Shown one piece after another: positions 36,632 through 45,593 of a stretch of 64,000 bases of DNA. Below the pieces are notes generated by a model. The model was not told the DNA's origin. It did no database searches and saw only the letters and a list, made by a program, of their open reading frames with translations. The translations under genes and the position numbers were made by a program. How positions within the stretch are numbered: position 1 is the stretch's first letter; every line of letters starts with the position of its first letter. The stretch comes from Sporosarcina luteola (GTDB lineage: Bacteria > Bacillota > Bacilli > Bacillales_A > Planococcaceae): assembly GCF_007991495.1 (NCBI RefSeq), contig NZ_BJYL01000035.1:1-64000 (forward strand), given 5' to 3'.

Positions 36632-36643
36632 GGTGGCAGCACC
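36632..36643. repeat. GGTGGCAGCACC palindromic element
   Basis: Shortened copy of GGTGGCAGGCACC just after the hairpin and 3 nt before the stop of the phospholipase D-like gene. Confidence 0.45.
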
Positions 36644-36646
36644 CTA

Positions 36647-38098
36647 TTAATATGTGGTCAATTTTAAGAGTTCTTGCAATCGGTAAATGCCACGTTGGTA
36701 GAAAGTGAAACCGTCTTGGAATTCTTCGAAATCGAGCGTGTAAAGGGCGTCTTCATTGTTCCAGAGCCTTTTGAAATAGGCATCGATTTCTTGCGTGAGT
36801 TCGCTATCATTTGGCGCGATGATCCGAAGATTGGCTTCAAGATTGTAATTATTCAACGTCCGATCGGTCAAATTGGCGGAGCCATTCGTAATATACGTCT
36901 CTTGTGCAGTTTGAACGACGACAAGCTTCGTATGGTATTGTCCGATGACGGTGTTATACCAACGTACGCCGAGCTTTCCATCAGTCTCCTCCATCATCTT
37001 TTGAAGAACTGGACGATTGGGCAGGCCTGACTTTTCATTTCCGAACGAGTTTTCATTCGGATCCAGAATCATTTCGATTTGGACGCCACGGTTTGCCGCT
37101 TCGACAAGTGCCTCCACGACGTCCAGCTTCGCGATGAAAAACATCCCCATACGGATCGAATCTCCTCGTTGCGTTGCTGCGATGTCACCTAACAGCGCGT
37201 CAAGTATCTTTTTTTCCGTCAAATATTGCACCGCGTAGTCTCCGTCATGCTGATCCTTTATAGTTGCACGGGGCAAGCTGCCGCCGTTCGTATACCGGAT
37301 GACTGCTTCCTCTGCCTCCAAAATGTCATTCAACACTGACCCTTTCACTTTCATGGCAACATTGCCGTGGAAGCCGCTTGCGTCATGCGGATTTCCGGAG
37401 GTCACGATTGCCGCCTTGTCAGTCACGAACGTCTTCCGATGATTCGCTTTCACATTCAACAGGATCATATAGGAACGTAGCGTCATCTTCGGCGCTTCGC
37501 TCGCCATCGCATTCGCAATCCAACCGTCCTTTTCAACATTGACCCAACGGAAAATCGTCCGATACAGACCCGAATAGATCGGCGTCGAATCACGTAATTG
37601 ATCCAAATCGGTATAGACAACTTCAATACCGGCGTCTTCAAGCTTTCCGAACCATTTTGACTCGTACGAACCATAGCCCGTATTTAATGGATCCGTAATA
37701 TAAATGATGTCCATTTTCGGATTCGCCTCTTTTTTTTCAATCAACTTCGCCGTCAGCGTCTCTGCAATTTCAGGGAAATCCTCGTCTTCATCTGAATAAT
37801 GATCCATTAGGAAAAAGTCGAGCACGATAAATTCCTCCGCCTCGTCTATCATTTTATAAATTTCTTCAAAAATGGACAGCTCATGCACCATGCCATCCCC
37901 GTCTTTGTTTTGCGCGTACGTCAAATCCGTCAGCATTTCGACGTCATCCGTCCAATGCAACTCCCCTGCGTAATTCACCCCTTCAGGCAAAGGCTTATAT
38001 GTATGCCATACAATTACACCGACATATATTAATAAAAACAGCAAGACACCCATAAGAACGAACCACTTTGGCCTTACCCATTTTCGCTTTTTCTGCAT
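36647..38098 (-). CDS. Phospholipase D-like protein, cardiolipin synthase relative
   Basis: Protein of 483 residues with one N-terminal membrane anchor (about 13-32) and two phospholipase D-type halves. The first HKD motif is complete: HRKTFVTD followed by SGNPHD near residue 220. The second, HTKLVVVQ with NGSANLTD near residue 415, has glutamine in place of the aspartate of HxKxxxxD. It probably acts on phospholipids at the membrane surface. Whether the altered second motif lowers activity cannot be judged. It stands downstream of the ECF sigma gene, separated by a terminator. Confidence 0.85.
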   Translation of the reverse strand: MQKKRKWVRPKWFVLMGVLLFLLIYVGVIVWHTYKPLPEGVNYAGELHWTDDVEMLTDLTYAQNKDGDGMVHELSIFEEIYKMIDEAEEFIVLDFFLMDHYSDEDEDFPEIAETLTAKLIEKKEANPKMDIIYITDPLNTGYGSYESKWFGKLEDAGIEVVYTDLDQLRDSTPIYSGLYRTIFRWVNVEKDGWIANAMASEAPKMTLRSYMILLNVKANHRKTFVTDKAAIVTSGNPHDASGFHGNVAMKVKGSVLNDILEAEEAVIRYTNGGSLPRATIKDQHDGDYAVQYLTEKKILDALLGDIAATQRGDSIRMGMFFIAKLDVVEALVEAANRGVQIEMILDPNENSFGNEKSGLPNRPVLQKMMEETDGKLGVRWYNTVIGQYHTKLVVVQTAQETYITNGSANLTDRTLNNYNLEANLRIIAPNDSELTQEIDAYFKRLWNNEDALYTLDFEEFQDGFTFYQRGIYRLQELLKLTTY

Positions 38099-38193
38099 CC
38101 AATCAACCCCACTCTACTCTTCTGTACAAGTTTTCCCCTTACCACCTGCAAACAAACTAGTATTTTCACATAGAAACAAACGCGCGCTGCAAA

Positions 38194-38226
38194 TAAAAAA
38201 AACGCCTCTAATTTGCTAGAGGCGAT
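38194..38226 (-). terminator. Terminator of the ECF sigma gene
   Basis: CGCCTCTA/TAGAGGCG stem with seven or more A on the left (T on the minus strand). Confidence 0.88.
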
Positions 38227-38242
38227 CCATTCGATGAATTTA

Positions 38243-38788
38243 TCAAGCAGTGACATATTCCTGCACCGTCGTATCGTCCATCATCAATTCCTTCAAATAC
38301 TTCTTCGCCCGGAACAGTCTGGATTTCACTGTACCGATCGACACTTTCATCAAGTCCGCGATTTCAATCAATGAATATTGATAGACGTAGAAGTACTCAA
38401 TCGTCGTCCGATAAATACCATCCAATTGGCCAATTTTTTGCTGGACCATCAATTGAATATCGTTTTGCTCAATCATTTCTACCGGCGTCGGGTTATCACT
38501 GGGAACCAAATCTAATATCGGAACGTCCAATGTTTCAGGTTGGTTCATCACATGCTTGCTTCTTCTGACATCTTTTCTGTAGCGATCACGGAATGTATTC
38601 ATACAGATTGTCGTCAACCAAGCTTTCATACGATCTACACTATCCATTTTACCGCTATAGCGGACAACCTTCACCCACACGTCTTGCATGAGGTCTTCGG
38701 CTTCCTCTTTATTGCGTGTCAATTTCAAACATAAATGATATATGTATCGGCCATATTCTTCATATAGCTCCGTCAAGTCCATCTTCAT
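38243..38788 (-). CDS. ECF-type RNA polymerase sigma factor
   Basis: Sigma factor of 181 residues with region 2 (YHLCLKLTRNKEEAEDLMQDVWVKV) and region 4 (YFYVYQYSLIEIADLMKVSIGTVKSRLFRAKKYL). It belongs to the extracytoplasmic function group; the exact subgroup (SigX/SigM/SigV-like) is not certain. The ATG at 38788 has GGAGG 9 nt upstream; a longer frame is open to 38842. No anti-sigma gene lies next to it on either side: downstream are a terminator and the phospholipase D-like gene, upstream is the CorC-type gene. Confidence 0.88.
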   Translation of the reverse strand: MKMDLTELYEEYGRYIYHLCLKLTRNKEEAEDLMQDVWVKVVRYSGKMDSVDRMKAWLTTICMNTFRDRYRKDVRRSKHVMNQPETLDVPILDLVPSDNPTPVEMIEQNDIQLMVQQKIGQLDGIYRTTIEYFYVYQYSLIEIADLMKVSIGTVKSRLFRAKKYLKELMMDDTTVQEYVTA

Positions 38789-38847
38789 TCGATAACGCCT
38801 CCGTTTTGTATCTGTTGACCTCATTATCGATGAATTCTCCATTACAA

Positions 38848-38876
38848 ACTATCGCTTTCCCTTTCAGGAAACTTAC
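38848..38876 (-). promoter_or_regulatory. Possible ECF-type autoregulated promoter
   Basis: On the minus strand TGTAAG and CGATAG are separated by exactly 17 nt, about 60 nt before the sigma gene start. This resembles ECF promoters of the TGTAAC-N17-CGA type. It is a weak match and only the spacing makes it worth noting. Confidence 0.3.
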
Positions 38877-38896
38877 ATTTGTGTAAGCATCCATCA

Positions 38897-38940
38897 TAAA
38901 AACACCCCGCAACCGGCAAATCCACCAGTTTACGGGGTGA
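38897..38940 (-). terminator. Terminator of the CorC/HlyC gene
   Basis: CACCCCG/CGGGGTG stem with further inner pairing CCGG/CTGG and a T run on the minus strand. Confidence 0.82.
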
Positions 38941-38949
38941 TACGCTTTA

Positions 38950-40191
38950 TTATTGAGCTTTTTCTTCAGACCGTTTCGTAATTTTCATCTTCACAATTCG
39001 GCTACGGTCCATTTCTTCGATTTCGAAAAACAAGTTGTCATATGTAAACCGTTCGCCCGGATCAGGGACATGTCCCAGTTCCTGCATGACGAAACCGCCG
39101 ATTGTTTCATGATCGGATGGCAAGTCGACACCTAGCAGGTCGACCGCATCGATAATTTCAAGCCGTCCGTGACAGACGAGCATATGATCATCCTTTTCAT
39201 AGACGAGCACTTCTTCGTCAAAGTCGGTTTCATCCTCGATATCTTGTCCGATCATTTCCTCGATGATGTCTTCATGCGTGACGATGCCAAGCGTGCCTCC
39301 ATATTCATCAAGGACGATCGCCATATGTTTCTTTTTCGCAAGCATGAGCTTGAACACTTTTTCCACACTCGCGGTTTGAACGACGAAAAGCGGTTCTTCA
39401 TCCATCATTTCGGAAAGTTTCTTTTCAGGATGCATCGACCATTCGATCAATGCTTTCGAATAAAATATCCCTACTACCCTATCAATACTTTCCTCGTAAA
39501 TCGGATAACGAGTGTAGAAATATTCCAAAATCGTGTCCCGCACTTCTTCGTAAGTAGATTCAATCGGCAACCCGATTAAATCTGTTCGATGTGTCTCCAT
39601 TACATCGGAGACGTCCTTATCAGGAAAATCCAGTACGCCCTTTAATCGGAGCGATTCCGCCTGCTCGAATGTCCCTTCGGTTGATGCAATGTCTACCATG
39701 GAACGAAGCTCTTCCTTCGTCAACGTCGCCTCTGTCACCGCACCTTTTGAAATGATGCGAATGAAGACGTTTGTGAATAAAGCAAGAAGCGCTGTCAAAG
39801 GGGTAAGCAGTTTGACAAGCACAGTGATTGTCGGCGCAACGACGTATGCAATTTTATCGGCAAACGTGGCGGCAATCGTCTTTGGCAGTACTTCTCCGAA
39901 AACGATCAGCACGACTGTCAAAATCCCCGTTGCCAACCCGACTTGCCAGCCTTTATCGATGGCAATCATCGTAACAATTGTCGGCATCATGATATTCGCC
40001 ACATTATTTCCAATCAGGATGGCAGTTATCATCCGGTCTGGTTTGGAAATGAGATTTCTAAGCCGAATCGCCTGCCGGTCGCCTTGCTCGGCCCGTAGCT
40101 GGACTTTCATCCGATTGACTGCCGTTAATGCCGTCTCACTCCCTGAAAGGAAGAACGACATGAATAAAAAGAACCCAAGCGCGATAAACAA
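38950..40191 (-). CDS. CNNM/CBS/CorC_HlyC membrane protein
   Basis: Protein of 413 residues of the hemolysin C/CorC group, thought to export Mg2+ or Co2+. Four N-terminal hydrophobic segments form the CNNM (DUF21) domain to about residue 180, with SGSETALTAVNRMK near the N-terminus. Two CBS domains follow (THRTDLIGLPIESTY and VVQTASVEKVFKLM regions), then the C-terminal CorC_HlyC domain with DHETIGGFVMQELGHVPDPG. The start is TTG with GGGAGG upstream. Divergent from the M20 dipeptidase gene. Confidence 0.9.
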   Translation of the reverse strand: MFIALGFFLFMSFFLSGSETALTAVNRMKVQLRAEQGDRQAIRLRNLISKPDRMITAILIGNNVANIMMPTIVTMIAIDKGWQVGLATGILTVVLIVFGEVLPKTIAATFADKIAYVVAPTITVLVKLLTPLTALLALFTNVFIRIISKGAVTEATLTKEELRSMVDIASTEGTFEQAESLRLKGVLDFPDKDVSDVMETHRTDLIGLPIESTYEEVRDTILEYFYTRYPIYEESIDRVVGIFYSKALIEWSMHPEKKLSEMMDEEPLFVVQTASVEKVFKLMLAKKKHMAIVLDEYGGTLGIVTHEDIIEEMIGQDIEDETDFDEEVLVYEKDDHMLVCHGRLEIIDAVDLLGVDLPSDHETIGGFVMQELGHVPDPGERFTYDNLFFEIEEMDRSRIVKMKITKRSEEKAQ

Positions 40192-40367
40192 AAGTGATTC
40201 CTCCCGGAGTTATCTGTACTTCATTTGTACTTCATCAGTTCGTTCTTTTAACAACTTTTACATATCATATCATATCCATAATAATTTCGTCCTTTTAAAT
40301 AACTTCATTCTCTTTGACATGATATACTTATTTCTAATCACGAACTAATTTGAAAAGAGGGATTCAC

Positions 40368-41765
40368 TTGAACCATTTAGAATCATTGGACGCTTACTTC
40401 ACTTCCAACAGAGAAGAACATTTGAATGAACTGAAGGATTTTTTACGCATCCCGAGCATCAGCGCATTATCCGATCACAAAGATGACATGCAAAAAGCGG
40501 CTGAATGGCTGGAGGCTTCATTCCAAAAAGCGGGCTTGGAAAACATTTCAATCGACCCGACTGAAGGCCACCCTGTCGTATACGGAGATTGGCTGCACGC
40601 TGAAGGGAAACCGACTATTTTATTCTACGGCCATTACGACGTTCAACCCGTCGACCCATTGAACTTATGGGAAAGCGGTCCATTTGATCCGGAAGTCCGG
40701 GACAATAAATTGTACGCGCGTGGAGCGAGTGACGACAAAGGACAAGTCTTCATGCATATCAAAGCGGTTGAAGCACTTATGAATGAAAACGGAAGCCTAC
40801 CTGTGAATGTGAAGTTCATCATCGAAGGCGAAGAGGAAGTCGGCAGCCCGAACCTTGAGAAATATATCGAGGAAAATAAGGAGAAGCTTGCCGCTGATAT
40901 TATCATCATTTCGGACACGGGAATGTATGGTCCAGGGAAACCGGCCATCTGCTATGGTTTACGAGGATTAGCAGGCGTACAAATAGATGTAAAAGGCGCG
41001 AAAGGCGATTTACACTCCGGCATCTACGGTGGCGGCGTACAGAACCCGATACACGCAATTTCAGAAATTCTTTCGTCGTTCCATGATAAGGAAGGAACGA
41101 TCGCAGTAGAAGGTTTTTATAGCGATGTGCGTCCTTTGGCGGATGAAGAGCGCGAAGCATACCGTGCCCTTAATTTCGATGAAGAGGCGTTGAAAGAGGA
41201 AATCGGCGTCAACGAACTTTTCGGCGAAGAAGGTTATTCCTATTTGGAACAGACGTGGACACGCCCAACCCTTGAAGTGAATGGCGTTTTCGGCGGATTC
41301 TCAGGTGAAGGCATTAAAACCGTGTTGCCAGCAGAAGCCGGCGCGAAGATCACTTGCCGTCTCGTACCTGACCAAGATCCTGAAGATATCGTAAAAAAAC
41401 TACGCGCACATATTGAAAAGCATAAGCCAGCAGGCGTTACAGTGACTGTTACCGAATTTGATAAAGGGAAACCTTTCATTACACCATTCGATCACCCGGC
41501 TATCCAAGCCGCAGGCAAGTCGTATGAAAAGGTTTATAATGTACCGACTGCTTTCACACGTATGGGCGGTTCGATTCCGATCGTGGCGGCATTCGACGAA
41601 ATCTTGAATTTACCAGTCGTCCTTATGGGCTTCGGTCTTTCAAGCGAGAACTTCCATGCGCCAAACGAGCACTTCCATTTAGAGAACTTCGATAAAGGTT
41701 TGCGCGTGATCGGGGATTATTATTACGAACTCGCACAGTTTGCGAAAGATGATTTAAGAAAATAA
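40368..41765 (+). CDS. M20 family dipeptidase
   Basis: Zinc peptidase of about 465 residues. GHYDVQPVDPLNLWESGPF holds the first zinc ligand and Asp, ARGASDDKGQ the bridging Asp, and IIEGEEEVGSPN the catalytic Glu and next ligand. The lid domain with the GGVQNPI insertion lies at about residues 200-320. Cytosolic dipeptide hydrolysis is the family role; substrate range is unknown. The TTG at 40368 follows AAAAGAGGG; an earlier in-frame TTG lacks a site. Array F begins 44 nt after the stop. Confidence 0.9.
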   Translation: MNHLESLDAYFTSNREEHLNELKDFLRIPSISALSDHKDDMQKAAEWLEASFQKAGLENISIDPTEGHPVVYGDWLHAEGKPTILFYGHYDVQPVDPLNLWESGPFDPEVRDNKLYARGASDDKGQVFMHIKAVEALMNENGSLPVNVKFIIEGEEEVGSPNLEKYIEENKEKLAADIIIISDTGMYGPGKPAICYGLRGLAGVQIDVKGAKGDLHSGIYGGGVQNPIHAISEILSSFHDKEGTIAVEGFYSDVRPLADEEREAYRALNFDEEALKEEIGVNELFGEEGYSYLEQTWTRPTLEVNGVFGGFSGEGIKTVLPAEAGAKITCRLVPDQDPEDIVKKLRAHIEKHKPAGVTVTVTEFDKGKPFITPFDHPAIQAAGKSYEKVYNVPTAFTRMGGSIPIVAAFDEILNLPVVLMGFGLSSENFHAPNEHFHLENFDKGLRVIGDYYYELAQFAKDDLRK

Positions 41766-41808
41766 AATTCAGCAGCGGCCGGCTTACTTTGAATGGCTGG
41801 AGACGTGT

Positions 41809-41966
41809 TTTGGACGCGCGGTGACTTGCTTTGGACGCGCGGCGACCTACTTTGGACGCGCGGTGACTCGCTTTGGACGCGCGGTGGCTCGCTTTGGACG
41901 CGCAGCGACTTGCTTTGGACGCGCAGCGACTTGCTTTGGACGCGCGGCGACTTGCTTTGGACGCGA
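41809..41966. repeat. 21-bp phased CTTTGGACGCG array (array F)
   Basis: Eight TTTGGACGCG cores start at 41809 and recur every 21 bp to 41956. Spacers are near-uniform (CGGTGACTTGC-like), unlike the alternating spacers of other arrays, which suggests recent expansion. TTGAATGGCT precedes it as in array B. The right end CGCGAATCCTC does not show the usual box cleanly. It sits between convergent genes. Confidence 0.93.
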
Positions 41967-41980
41967 ATCCTCTTTATTTG

Positions 41981-42036
41981 AAAAAAGAGCTGTCACAGAA
42001 TGTCAGTGTTTGACTTTCTGGACAGCTCTTTCTTTA
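41981..42036. terminator. Bidirectional terminator after array F
   Basis: AAAGAGCTGTC/GACAGCTCTTT stem with A and T runs, between the dipeptidase and nitroreductase genes. Confidence 0.82.
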
Positions 42037-42040
42037 CTGC

Positions 42041-42634
42041 TTATTTCTCTTCGCCATTCTCTTCAATGCCATAATACGTCACGACATCCTCAAGCGGTGT
42101 GCGGACACGTCCTTTTGGAATGTCATCATAATAGCCGAACTGCAGCATGCTCATGATCCGCTCGCCAGGCTTCACGCCAAGCTCTTCGCGGAATTTTGGA
42201 TTGTCAATGAAAGGCGGCGTTTTCCAACACGTACCAATCCCTTGGTCCCATGCAAGAAGCATCGCATTTTGGATCAATGCACTTGCTGCCGCATAGTCCT
42301 CCAGCCGTTCCTTTTGACGAGCATCCTCTTGGACGACGACGAAAACGACAGCGCCAGGGGTGCGGAATTTTTTCATTTGCTTCTCCAATTCCTCTTCGGA
42401 CAACTCTTTCCACTTTGGCACGCCATATTCTTTCAAGACGTCTTGGAACTTTATATATTCTTTGTTGGCCGCAACGATGAACCGCCATGGATTACGCAAG
42501 CCATGGGTCGGCGCCCATCTTGCATCTTCCAAAATGGAATTTATATTTTCAAGATCGACCGGCTGCCCGTTGAAGTTTTTAACCGAGCGGCGACCAATAA
42601 TCGCTTCCCTTACAGAAAGTGCTTGTTCATTCAT
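42041..42634 (-). CDS. Nitroreductase family protein
   Basis: FMN-dependent oxidoreductase of 197 residues. IIGRRSVKNFNGQPVD near residue 12 is the FMN phosphate-binding start of the family, and the GIGTCWKTPP segment near residue 133 lies by the flavin ring. It probably works as a dimer with broad nitro or quinone reduction. The ATG at 42634 has AAAGGGGAG upstream; a longer frame to 42718 lacks a site. Divergent from degV. Confidence 0.9.
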   Translation of the reverse strand: MNEQALSVREAIIGRRSVKNFNGQPVDLENINSILEDARWAPTHGLRNPWRFIVAANKEYIKFQDVLKEYGVPKWKELSEEELEKQMKKFRTPGAVVFVVVQEDARQKERLEDYAAASALIQNAMLLAWDQGIGTCWKTPPFIDNPKFREELGVKPGERIMSMLQFGYYDDIPKGRVRTPLEDVVTYYGIEENGEEK

Positions 42635-42817
42635 GCTTATGAACTCCCCTTTGTATCGTATACTGATGACCATTATACACGAAAAGAGAACAACTGGGGA
42701 ATCTCTCACCAATTTCAACAGTCAGCCAAATTATTTCACCCGATATGTATTTCATGATAATACTTTCTATAGTATAGTAATGAAAGAAATGAATGTTTAG
42801 AAAAGGATGACTGCCAA

Positions 42818-43663
42818 ATGACGAAGAAGCCGATAGCATGGATAACTGACAGCACTGCCTATATTCCAGACGAATTGAAAAAGCACCCCGATTTCTTTTC
42901 AATTCCGTTAAATATACATTTCGGGGAAAAGCAATTTATTGACGGTGTCGACCTGACGCCAACCCAATTATATGAAAATATTAAGAATGCAACAGAGTTC
43001 CCAAAGACATCCCAACCTTCTGCCGGTGAGTTCGCCGAGCAATTCAAGAAAATAGCGGAAAACTATGAGCAGGCGATTGCCATCCATATATCAGGCGAAT
43101 TAAGCGGCACCCTTGCCTCATCCATGGCAGGCGCAGATATCGCGGGCTTCCCGATTACATTCATCGACTCTCGCTCCCTTTCATACGGCATCACAGGCTT
43201 GATAGAAAAAGGGATGGAGTTGCAAAAAGAAAGTGCAACCGTTCCGGAAATCAAAGAGCAGCTCGAAAAAATGACAGGAACATTGAAGAATTTTATTTTC
43301 ATCGGGCAATTGGAGCAGTTGTACAAAGGCGGTCGGATGAGTGGCGTTCAATTTTTCCTTGGAAGCTTGTTGAAAGTAAAACCGATTATCCAAATTTCAA
43401 CGAGCGGCAAATTGGAAGCAATCGATAAAGTCCGCTCTGAAAAGAAAGCGCTTCAGTATTTAGTCGATAAAGTAGCCGGTGGCCATCCGACAGGTAAAGG
43501 GAAAGTCTATTTAATGCAAGGAAATGTGCCGGAGCAGGCCGAGGATTTAAAAAAGTTGATCCTCACACAGGTGCCAGGCCTTACGGTGGAAATCGGAGAC
43601 ATCAGCTCCACCCTGGCTGTTCATGCGGGTGAAGGGACAATTGCAGTATTGTGGTATGATTGA
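42818..43663 (+). CDS. DegV family fatty-acid binding protein
   Basis: Protein of 281 residues. ITDSTAYIPDEL at the N-terminus and TSQPSAGEF near residue 67 bind the fatty-acid carboxylate in DegV proteins; the GRMSGVQFFLGSLLKVKP segment supports the assignment. In relatives with fatty acid kinase it presents exogenous fatty acids for phosphorylation. No kinase gene is nearby. AAAAGGATG precedes the ATG. Single gene ending in a strong terminator. Confidence 0.9.
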   Translation: MTKKPIAWITDSTAYIPDELKKHPDFFSIPLNIHFGEKQFIDGVDLTPTQLYENIKNATEFPKTSQPSAGEFAEQFKKIAENYEQAIAIHISGELSGTLASSMAGADIAGFPITFIDSRSLSYGITGLIEKGMELQKESATVPEIKEQLEKMTGTLKNFIFIGQLEQLYKGGRMSGVQFFLGSLLKVKPIIQISTSGKLEAIDKVRSEKKALQYLVDKVAGGHPTGKGKVYLMQGNVPEQAEDLKKLILTQVPGLTVEIGDISSTLAVHAGEGTIAVLWYD

Positions 43664-43677
43664 TTAAAAGAAAAGCC

Positions 43678-43713
43678 AAAAAGACGGATTGCCTCGATGG
43701 TTCCGTCTTTTTC
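43678..43713. terminator. Bidirectional terminator after degV-family gene
   Basis: AAAAAGACGGA/TCCGTCTTTTT perfect stem between convergent genes. Confidence 0.9.
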
Positions 43714-43717
43714 CTTT

Positions 43718-44203
43718 TCAACTGAACTGATCATTGATTTTAAAGAAGACATATTTGGCATTTTCCCGCCACGCGTAGGAATCTTTATAGTCCCATGTCC
43801 GATGGTATGCATCATACGTATGGGCGTTGACGAGCGGCATTGCGCCGTCCTTCGCCGTGACGATCGTCGTATGGTCGAACCGTCCATCTCCTTGGAAGTC
43901 GTAGCAAATGACATCGCCGAGATCGAGTTCCTCCGGAGAACTAACCTGCCTTGCAGTCAACCCCTTTTTCGAGCCCGCCAAATACCACCGCATTGAATGG
44001 GCAACCGACCAACTGAAGCTCCATGTTCCTCCTTGCAGCCACCATCCCCGCTCCCGATTTGGATAGCCGTACATCGGCGCCCCGCCTGCGAGCAAACATT
44101 GCGATATATAACTCGTACAGTCAACGTCAAATGAAGGAAATGCCGGATTCCTGCCATTCCACCACTCATCCGCGTATCGGACCGCCGCTTCCCGGTTATA
44201 CAA
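43718..44203 (-). CDS. Amidase-domain (papain-like) protein
   Basis: Protein of 161 residues matching the amidase domain of Bacillales wall-associated or related proteins. The likely catalytic cysteine is in [11 protein letters not shown] near residue 29, with a histidine in RFDHTTIVT near residue 110 and a following Asn/His in VNAHTYDAY. No signal peptide is seen, so location is uncertain. The start is TTG, with GGGGGTG about 11 nt upstream. It follows the solute-binding lipoprotein gene by 67 nt on the same strand. Confidence 0.75.
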   Translation of the reverse strand: MYNREAAVRYADEWWNGRNPAFPSFDVDCTSYISQCLLAGGAPMYGYPNRERGWWLQGGTWSFSWSVAHSMRWYLAGSKKGLTARQVSSPEELDLGDVICYDFQGDGRFDHTTIVTAKDGAMPLVNAHTYDAYHRTWDYKDSYAWRENAKYVFFKINDQFS

Positions 44204-44270
44204 TTTTCATAAACACCCCCGTATTCCCATCGTATGAGAAAGGGCATGGCACCATGCAGAACGGGTAACA

Positions 44271-45593
44271 TTACTTCGTTAAATCAATCCCTCGAAGGAC
44301 TTCCATCTGTTCGCCGTACTTTTCGTTTAGTGTTTTGATATAATCTTTATATATTTCTTCAGGCTCTTTTTCTCTATCAATCCCTGGAAGTATGACATTG
44401 TATAGAGTCAAATACAGCTCATCATCAAAGGGTGTCACTTTATTCACATCCGACTTCGCTAACAATTCATCATACAAAGCATACGTTTTTTGATTGCCAA
44501 AGTAAGGGTTCACTTGGTCCCTTCGCCATTTCTCCATACGCGTAGGTTCATAAGCCGGGACGAGCGGCCATTCCTCAAAATCCATCCCCTTCTCCATCGT
44601 GAATTCGATGAATTTCCAAGCGAGTTGCTTCTTTTCGCTATGGGACGGGATGGCGAGTGCTGTGCTACTTGACCAACCACTTAAACTGAGCGGCGGTTTG
44701 GCAGCTCTCCATTTGCCTGATTGGTCGGGTGCGAATTCCGGAAGATACTTTTCCCCCCAACTCCCTAGCGTCAACATGATTACTTCCTCATTACGAATCG
44801 CTTGCTGCCCTTCCTGAAGCCAGATATCCTTATTGGCAGGATAACGGTTACGTATAATCGTTTCCGTCAGTTGAATGGATTTCAAAAACTCTTCTTCCGG
44901 AATATTATTTTCATAATTAGCATTGAGAAATCCAAACTTAGCAATGTACAGATCGATGGCAATCGTATCCCATAAGAATATCGAGTGACCCTTCGCTTTC
45001 ATCTTTTCGGCAAGCGCAAAAAGATTCTTCTCTGACCTTAAATAAAGGCTTAACGCTTCAGAATTAGAGGGGAACCCGTATTTATCCATCAGATCCGCTC
45101 GGTAATAAAGGACGACAGGACTAAGGGCGACAGGCAGCGCAAACAGCTTATCCTCATTTATGGATAAATGATTATTCCATACAGTTTCCGAAACACCTTC
45201 CTTAAAACGATCCGCGTTGTACGGCTCCGCAGATAAGTCCTCGAAGCCTTGAAGTGTCGAAAACTTGCCAAGAAATGAACTGTCCATAACGAATATATCA
45301 ACGGGCTCATCGTCAGCCATTGCTTGCATATAGTCCTGCAGCTGTGTACCCACAGACTTCTCCACGACTTCCACTTGGACACCCGGATTCGCCTTTTCAA
45401 ACTCTTGAATATGCTCATCTCCGAATTCAATATCCGACCAGATGATTAAATTGTCATTATTTCTTTCATGCTTTATTTCCTCACTCACGCCAGCAGTTAA
45501 ATCAAATGGTGAAGAATCTCCAACCGGCTCGCATGCAGCTAGTAGAAGGCATGAAAGCACTATTATAATAGGAACAAAAATCATTTTTTTCAT
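44271..45593 (-). CDS. Extracellular solute-binding lipoprotein, family 1
   Basis: Lipoprotein of 440 residues with a signal peptide and lipobox LLAAC near residue 21. The remainder is a family 1 ABC solute-binding fold (IWSDIEFGDEHIQEFEKANPG, then a hinge around DIFVMDSSFLG), typical of sugar binding proteins. No permease or ATPase gene lies near. Its ATG overlaps the stop of the upstream GGDEF gene by 4 nt, so both come from one mRNA. A sensory role, feeding ligand information to the cyclase, is inferred. Confidence 0.82.
   Translation of the reverse strand: MKKMIFVPIIIVLSCLLLAACEPVGDSSPFDLTAGVSEEIKHERNNDNLIIWSDIEFGDEHIQEFEKANPGVQVEVVEKSVGTQLQDYMQAMADDEPVDIFVMDSSFLGKFSTLQGFEDLSAEPYNADRFKEGVSETVWNNHLSINEDKLFALPVALSPVVLYYRADLMDKYGFPSNSEALSLYLRSEKNLFALAEKMKAKGHSIFLWDTIAIDLYIAKFGFLNANYENNIPEEEFLKSIQLTETIIRNRYPANKDIWLQEGQQAIRNEEVIMLTLGSWGEKYLPEFAPDQSGKWRAAKPPLSLSGWSSSTALAIPSHSEKKQLAWKFIEFTMEKGMDFEEWPLVPAYEPTRMEKWRRDQVNPYFGNQKTYALYDELLAKSDVNKVTPFDDELYLTLYNVILPGIDREKEPEEIYKDYIKTLNEKYGEQMEVLRGIDLTK

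Noticed and set aside
41793-42156. ORFs across array F (LWTRGDL and FGRAATC repeats)
   Set aside because: Open in two frames on the same strand by periodicity, with no ribosome site and continuing over the bidirectional terminator.
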